From assembly GCA_021785115.1 (NCBI GenBank), contig JAJYGO010000102.1:1-10211 (forward strand): DNA of 10,211 nucleotides. The letters run 5' to 3'. A model generated the notes under the pieces. The model saw nothing but the letters and a program-made list of their open reading frames with translations. It made no database searches and was not told where the DNA came from. Positions 6,157 to 10,211 of the stretch are shown here, piece after piece. The position numbers were made by a program, and so were the translations under genes. How positions within the stretch are numbered: position 1 is the first letter of the stretch; each line of letters begins with the position of its first letter. The DNA is from Chloroflexota bacterium (GTDB lineage: Bacteria; Chloroflexota; Limnocylindria; Limnocylindrales; CSP1-4).

Positions 6157-6176
6157 CCTGGCGTGCAATAGCCAGG
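6157..6176. repeat. Hairpin containing an inverted partial copy of the palindromic repeat
   Basis: CCTGGC (6157-6162) and GCCAGG (6171-6176) form a perfect 6-bp stem over GTGCAATA. Read on the minus strand, 6173-6160 is GGCTATTGCACGCC, matching the first 14 bases of the 5863 repeat (GGCTACTGCACGCC) at 13 positions. It is thus an inverted, truncated relative of the cluster about 170 bases away. Confidence 0.65.
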
Positions 6177-6184
6177 AACAGCCG

Positions 6185-6265
6185 GCGGACGAGGCGGACG
6201 AGAAAGACGAGGCGGACGAGGCGGACGAGAAAGACGAGGCAGAGGAGGCGGACGAGAAAGAAGAC
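6185..6265 (+). repeat. 9-bp tandem repeat (27-bp higher order)
   Basis: Nine consecutive 9-base units, mostly GCGGACGAG with every third unit AAAGACGAG (last unit AAAGAAGAC; the seventh is GCAGAGGAG). The strongly purine-rich plus strand gives Asp/Glu/Lys/Ala repeats in one frame, but no credible gene contains it. It lies about 200 bases upstream of the helicase promoter. Confidence 0.92.
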
Positions 6266-6462
6266 GGGCCGTCGGCGCGAGCCCACGCCGGCGGCGGAAG
6301 GAACAGCAGCGGGTCGGCGTCGGAAGAAGCGGCCGGCGGCGGGAGGCGGCGGGCCAGCCGCGCGCGGCAACGCCCGGTCCGGAGGCAACCGGCCGGCGGC
6401 GCGAGGCAACGATCGGGGACGGGAGGAAACCCACCCGAGCAGTCGTCGTGCTTGCGGCCGGC

Positions 6463-6471
6463 TGCTACACT
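6463..6471 (+). promoter_or_regulatory. Extended -10 promoter of the mrfA-mrfB-like operon
   Basis: TGCTACACT: extended TGn plus TACACT (four of six to TATAAT). No convincing -35. The start point is expected near 6478, giving a leader of about 36 bases to ATG 6514, with GGGAG at 6504-6508 as ribosome-binding site. Confidence 0.55.
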
Positions 6472-6513
6472 GCCGACAGGAAACAGAACATCCGTGCTAG
6501 TACGGGAGCCAGC

Positions 6514-8808
6514 ATGCGGTTGTACGCGCCATCGGCGGTATCGGACGTGCTCGATCGTCTGCTCGACGACCCGGTGGTGGCACGGGCGGTGACAGCGCAT
6601 CGCGTGATCCCCGCGACGGAGGCCAGCTTCGCGCCGCTCCCCGGGTGGCTGGATGCGCGCCTTGCCGAGGGACTCGCGTCGGCAGGCCTGGACCGGCTCT
6701 GGTCGCACCAGGCCGCGGCGGTCGAGGCGCTCCACGATGGCAGGGACACCGTGGTGGTCACCCCCACGGCCTCCGGCAAGACGCTCTGCTACAACCTGCC
6801 GGTCCTGCAGGCGGTGGCGGAGGATCCCTCCGCCCGGGCGCTCTACCTGTTCCCCACCAAGGCACTCGGCCAGGACCAGGTCGCCGCCTTCCGGGAGCTG
6901 GCGTCGGCGTCCGGGCTCGACGTGGCGTGCGCCACCTACGACGGCGACACGCCGGCGCCGGTCCGCTCGAGCGTCCGCTCGGCCGGCCAGGTCGTGGTGA
7001 CCAACCCGGACATGCTCCACGCGGCGATCCTGCCCCACCACACCAAGTGGTTCCAGCTCTTCGAGCAGCTGCGCTTCGTCGTGGTGGACGAGCTGCACAC
7101 GTACCGCGGCGTCTTCGGCGGGCACGTGGCCAACGTCCTGCGCCGGCTGCTGCGGGTCTGCGAGCACTACGGCAGCCACCCGGTGATCGCCTGCTCGTCG
7201 GCCACCATCGGCAACCCCGCCGAGCTGGCCCGGCTCCTCACCGGGCGCGACCCGGTCTGCATCGACGAGAGCGGGGCCCCGGCCGGGGAGCGGCACGTGC
7301 TGGTGCTCGACCCGCCGTTGATCGACCCCGCGCTGGGGACCCGGGCGAGTGCCTTCCAGCTCGCCGAGCACGTGGCCCTGGCCTTCCTGCGGGCGGGCCA
7401 CCAGACCATCGTCTTCGGCAGGTCGCGGGTGAGCGTGGAGCTGCTGCTGACGGCCCTGCGGGACGCGATGCGCGAGGGACGCGGACCGACCGACCGGGTC
7501 CGCGGCTACCGGGGAGGCTACCTGCCCACGGAGCGACGGGAGATCGAACGCGGGCTCCGCTCCGGCGACCTGCTCGGCGTGGTCAGCACCAACGCGCTGG
7601 AGCTCGGGGTGGACATCGGCCGCCTGGACGCCTCCGTCCTCCTCGGCTACCCGGGGTCGATCGCCGCCACCCGGCAGCAGATGGGGCGGGCCGGCCGTCG
7701 CGGGGAGACGAGCGTGTCGGTGCTCGTGGCCACCGCGGGCGCCGTGGACCAGTACGTCGCGACCCACCCGGAGTACGTGCTCGACTCGACGCCCGAGGAG
7801 GCGCGCCTGGATCCCGACAACCTGCACGTCCTGCTCGCGCACCTCCGCGCCGCCGCCTTCGAGCTGCCATTCCGAGCCGGCGAGCGGTTCGGGCCCGAGC
7901 CGGCGGACGAGCTTCTGGCCTTCCTGGCCGAGGAGGGGCACGTGCGCCAGGCCGACGACGGGCGCTGGTACTGGGCCAGCGAGAACTTCCCGGCCAGCGA
8001 GATCTCGCTGCGGAGCGCCGCGGACGAGAACGTCGTGATCATCGATACCACCGGCGATCGCCCCCGGGTGATCGGGGAGGTGGACCTCTTCGCCGCCCCC
8101 ACCCTGGTCCACGAGGACGCCATCTACCTGCACGAGTCGCTGCAGTACCACGTGGACCGGCTGGACTGGGACGAGCGCAAGGCGTACGTGCGGCGGGTGG
8201 ACGTGGACCACTACACGCAGGCGGACACCGCGGTCACCCTCAAGCCGCTCGAGCGCTTCGCCGCCGGCGCCGCGACCGCCTCGGAGCGGGCGCACGGCGA
8301 GGTGATGGTCAGCTCGCTGGCCACGATCTACAAGAAGCTGCGCCTCGAGACCGGGGAGAACCTGGGCTGGGGACGGATCCACCTGCCCGAGCTCGAGCTG
8401 CACACCACCGCCTACTGGGTGGCGCTCGACCCGGCGACCTTCGCGACCTGGCGCCGTGACGACCTGGACGTGGCCCTGGTGGGCGCCGGGCGCGCGCTGC
8501 AGGCAGTGGCGAGCGTGCTGCTGATGAGCGACCAGCACGACCTCGGCATGGTGGCGCAGGTCCGCTCCCCGCACTTCGCCCGGCCGGTGATCTACCTGTA
8601 CGAGGGCGTACCGGGCGGTGTCGGGCTCGCGCCCCGCCTGTACGACCGCCATGCCGAGATGGTGGACGGCGCGCTCGACCTGGTGCGCCGCTGCCCATGC
8701 GAGGCGGGATGCCCGGCGTGCACGGGGCCGCGGCTGGAGACCGGCGGCGACGGCAAGGCCCTGGCCCGGCGCCTCCTGGCGACGCTGGCCGGCGAGCACG
8801 CCGCGTGA
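6514..8808 (+). CDS. mrfA: MrfA/YprA-like DEXH helicase with DUF1998 zinc domain
   Basis: A 764-residue superfamily 2 helicase, close to the length of B. subtilis MrfA (YprA), the DNA helicase of a UvrA-independent mitomycin C repair pathway. Motifs in order: Q-like LWSHQAAAVEAL (62-73), Walker A TPTASGKT (83-90), PTKALGQDQ (114-122), NPDML (164-168), Walker B VDELH (191-195), SSATIGNP (228-235), GYRGGYLPTERREIE (331-345), motif V STNALELGVDIG (358-369) and motif VI QQMGRAGRRG (388-397). All catalytic residues look intact. The C-terminal half fits the MrfA-specific and DUF1998 regions and ends with four cysteines (727, 729, 733, 736), the expected metal-binding cluster. Start ATG 6514 has GGGAG five bases upstream; an earlier in-frame ATG at 6448 precedes the promoter and is rejected. 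Its stop overlaps the GTG of the exonuclease gene. The helicase family is certain; equivalence to MrfA is strongly supported by the neighbour. Confidence 0.92.
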   Translation: MRLYAPSAVSDVLDRLLDDPVVARAVTAHRVIPATEASFAPLPGWLDARLAEGLASAGLDRLWSHQAAAVEALHDGRDTVVVTPTASGKTLCYNLPVLQAVAEDPSARALYLFPTKALGQDQVAAFRELASASGLDVACATYDGDTPAPVRSSVRSAGQVVVTNPDMLHAAILPHHTKWFQLFEQLRFVVVDELHTYRGVFGGHVANVLRRLLRVCEHYGSHPVIACSSATIGNPAELARLLTGRDPVCIDESGAPAGERHVLVLDPPLIDPALGTRASAFQLAEHVALAFLRAGHQTIVFGRSRVSVELLLTALRDAMREGRGPTDRVRGYRGGYLPTERREIERGLRSGDLLGVVSTNALELGVDIGRLDASVLLGYPGSIAATRQQMGRAGRRGETSVSVLVATAGAVDQYVATHPEYVLDSTPEEARLDPDNLHVLLAHLRAAAFELPFRAGERFGPEPADELLAFLAEEGHVRQADDGRWYWASENFPASEISLRSAADENVVIIDTTGDRPRVIGEVDLFAAPTLVHEDAIYLHESLQYHVDRLDWDERKAYVRRVDVDHYTQADTAVTLKPLERFAAGAATASERAHGEVMVSSLATIYKKLRLETGENLGWGRIHLPELELHTTAYWVALDPATFATWRRDDLDVALVGAGRALQAVASVLLMSDQHDLGMVAQVRSPHFARPVIYLYEGVPGGVGLAPRLYDRHAEMVDGALDLVRRCPCEAGCPACTGPRLETGGDGKALARRLLATLAGEHAA

Positions 8809-10211
8809 CGGGACCCGGGCTCGACGGGACGAGCGCCGCCGGCGTGCCACCCGAGCTGGCACGCCCCGGCCGCACGCTGACCGGCATGGCGGACATCGGG
8901 ACCCCACCGCGAAGTGGCAGCTCGTGGCCCGACGATCGCCTGCCCGCGCCGGCCCGGGTCTCGATGATCGGCCCCGGGGACCCGGATGGCTCCATGCCCC
9001 GCGGCGCGGCCGGCCTGGCGGCGCGCCTGGCCAGGTTCCGTGCGCTCGATCAGGCACCATCGCCCGCCTGCGACGGGGTCGGCTCCGGCACGGGCGCGGC
9101 CGCCCGTGGCGACCTCGCGCGCAATCTCGCCGAGGCGGTCGGGGGGGCCGTGGACCGCACGACCGCGGGGCGCGTGGTGCGGGTCGGTGCGACGGTGCCA
9201 CTCGCCGCGCCGCTGGAGCAGCTCGGGGTGCTCCCCTATCCCGTCGACCCGGAGCGGCCCCTGGTCTGCCTCGACACGGAGACCACCGGACTTGGCACGG
9301 CCGCGGGCACGCTGGTCTTCCTGGTCGGCCTCGGCCGCTGGGACGGCCAACACCTGGAGGTCGAGCAGCTGCTGCTGCCGGATCACCCGGACGAGCCCGC
9401 GTTCCTCGCCTCACTGCGCGCAGCGATCCCGCCGGATGCCTGGCTCGTGACCTACAACGGGCGCGGGTTCGACTGGCCGCTCCTGGTGACCCGCTTCCGG
9501 CTGCACGGCGCTCCCCCGCCCGCCCACGCGGGGCACCTCGACCTCCTGCCGGTGGCGCGCCAGCTGTGGCGCCACCGCCTCGGCGACGCCCGGCTGGCCA
9601 CGGTGGAACGCGGCGTCGTGGGCGTCGAGCGGGTGGACGACCTCCCGGGCGCGCTGATCCCCGGGCGCTACCTGGACTTCCTGCGCACCGGCCGGCCCGA
9701 CCCGCTCCGCGCCGTCGTCGAGCACAACCGGCAGGACGTGATCTCGCTGGGTCTCCTGCTCGCGCACCTGGCCCTGCGGATGGCCCAGCCCTCGGCCCGG
9801 TCCGGCGAGCACCCCGGTGATGTCGCCGCGCTCGGGCGCGCGTACGCCCGGCGGCGCCGCTTCGACGAGGCGGCAGAGTGCTGCACCACCGCCGTGGCCG
9901 CCGCCGAGGATCCCGTCCTGCGCGAACGGCTCGCCGCGGAACGAGCGCGCGTCCTCCGCATGGCGGGCCGACACGTGGAGTCGGCCGCCGCGTGGCGCGA
10001 GATCGCGTCCTCGGGCGGCCCGCTCGCCGCGGTCGCGTGGGTGCAGCTGGCCAAGCACCTGGAGCACGTCGGCCACGATCCGGCGGCGGCGCTGGAGGCG
10101 GCCGACCGCGCCCTGGCGCTGGTCGAACGGCAGCGTCTGCTCGGCCGGGACCTGCCGCGCCTGGAACGGGACCTCGCCCGGCGGCGCCTCCGGCTGCGGC
10201 GCCGCGTGGCG
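8805..10211 (+). CDS. mrfB: MrfB/YprB-like DEDD exonuclease with TPR-like C-terminus (3' end outside window)
   Basis: An open frame of 469 residues that reaches the right edge without a stop. The RNase H-like exonuclease fold of the YprB family (PF13482) is clear: LVCLDTETTGLG (153-164; Asp157, Glu159), LVTYNGRGFDWPLL (214-227; Asp223), HLDLLPVARQLW (244-255), and EHNRQDVISL (306-315; Asp311), which supply the DEDD metal ligands. Residues about 338-445 form helical TPR-like pairs (AALGRAYARRRRFDEA and later). In B. subtilis MrfB works as an exonuclease with MrfA in mitomycin lesion repair. The start taken is GTG 8805, which overlaps the helicase stop as GTGA, with GGCGAG at 8791-8796 as a weak binding site. 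Residues 1-66 are Gly/Pro-rich and not family-like. ATG 8964 or 8994 would place the DTE motif at residue 104 or 94, close to its position in YprB, so the start is uncertain. Confidence 0.88.
   Translation, partial: MTGPGLDGTSAAGVPPELARPGRTLTGMADIGTPPRSGSSWPDDRLPAPARVSMIGPGDPDGSMPRGAAGLAARLARFRALDQAPSPACDGVGSGTGAAARGDLARNLAEAVGGAVDRTTAGRVVRVGATVPLAAPLEQLGVLPYPVDPERPLVCLDTETTGLGTAAGTLVFLVGLGRWDGQHLEVEQLLLPDHPDEPAFLASLRAAIPPDAWLVTYNGRGFDWPLLVTRFRLHGAPPPAHAGHLDLLPVARQLWRHRLGDARLATVERGVVGVERVDDLPGALIPGRYLDFLRTGRPDPLRAVVEHNRQDVISLGLLLAHLALRMAQPSARSGEHPGDVAALGRAYARRRRFDEAAECCTTAVAAAEDPVLRERLAAERARVLRMAGRHVESAAAWREIASSGGPLAAVAWVQLAKHLEHVGHDPAAALEAADRALALVERQRLLGRDLPRLERDLARRRLRLRRRVA

Larger units (their letters stand above)
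5699..6513. other. Repeat-rich intergenic region without a credible gene
   Basis: About 815 bases between the divergent septum and helicase genes. Open frames here are short or low complexity, and none resembles a known family. The content is promoter elements at both ends, a 41-bp tandem repeat, 28-bp palindromic repeats, hairpins and a 9-bp tandem repeat, listed separately. The stretch 6266-6440 is GC-rich with recurring GGCCGGCGGCG words and shows nothing else. Confidence 0.7.

Noticed and set aside
6110..6592. Plus-strand small protein with an acidic/Lys repeat (9-bp minisatellite)
   Set aside because: It has no ribosome-binding site or family resemblance, its sequence character comes only from the repeat, and it overlaps the helicase start in another frame.
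6031..9414. Very long minus-strand open frame (over 1,100 codons) opposite the helicase
   Set aside because: It is antisense to a helicase with all motifs intact, and its translation is low-complexity Arg/Pro/Gly/His-rich with no family features; long antisense frames are expected at this GC content.

Overview
This is a very GC-rich bacterial window with tightly packed genes on both strands. The gene set has a Caa3/CtaG-type membrane protein, a PF03706-type integral membrane protein, an F420/FMN split-barrel protein, an FtsB/DivIC-like divisome protein and an MrfA/MrfB-like DNA repair pair. Together with GTG starts and sparse Shine-Dalgarno signals, this suits a high-GC Chloroflexota lineage (Limnocylindria/Ellin6529 type) or an actinobacterium. 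The taxon is inferred from style and gene content; there is no marker gene here that proves it.

Layout, left to right. At 2-691 (+) is the 3' part of an exported-type HNH-fold protein with a C-terminal Ig-like domain. It converges on an M19 (renal dipeptidase family) gene at 780-1874 (-), whose metal site appears badly damaged. Divergent from that is a CtaG-like seven-helix membrane protein (1953-3164, +). It converges, with only six bases between stop codons, on a two-gene minus-strand operon: a pyridoxamine-phosphate-oxidase-family flavoprotein (4277-5056), then a lysylphosphatidylglycerol-synthase-TM-type membrane protein (3171-4280), joined by a GTGA start/stop overlap. Upstream is an FtsB/DivIC-like septum protein (5210-5698, -).

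From 5699 to 6513 there is about 0.8 kb without a credible gene. It holds the septum gene promoter, a 41-bp tandem repeat with a tRNA T-loop-like core, a set of 28-bp palindromic repeats at 48-49 bp spacing with one inverted partial copy, several hairpins, a 9-bp tandem repeat and a promoter. That promoter drives a DEXH-type helicase with a four-cysteine C-terminal domain (6514-8808, +). The helicase is coupled by a second GTGA overlap to a DEDD/RNase H-like exonuclease with TPR-like helices that runs off the right edge (8805-10211, +). This is the arrangement of Bacillus subtilis yprA-yprB (mrfA-mrfB), a UvrA-independent mitomycin lesion repair pair.

Regulation visible in the sequence: four promoter-like sites, three of them sharing the pattern TGnTAC. 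For the two minus-strand transcripts the predicted start point lies at, or a few bases before, the ATG, so these mRNAs are probably leaderless. In both cases the in-frame TTG that would extend the reading frame is really the -35 hexamer. No wholly new defence or mobile system was found. The least explained items are the repeat cluster at 5745-6173 and the metal-site-deficient M19 protein.
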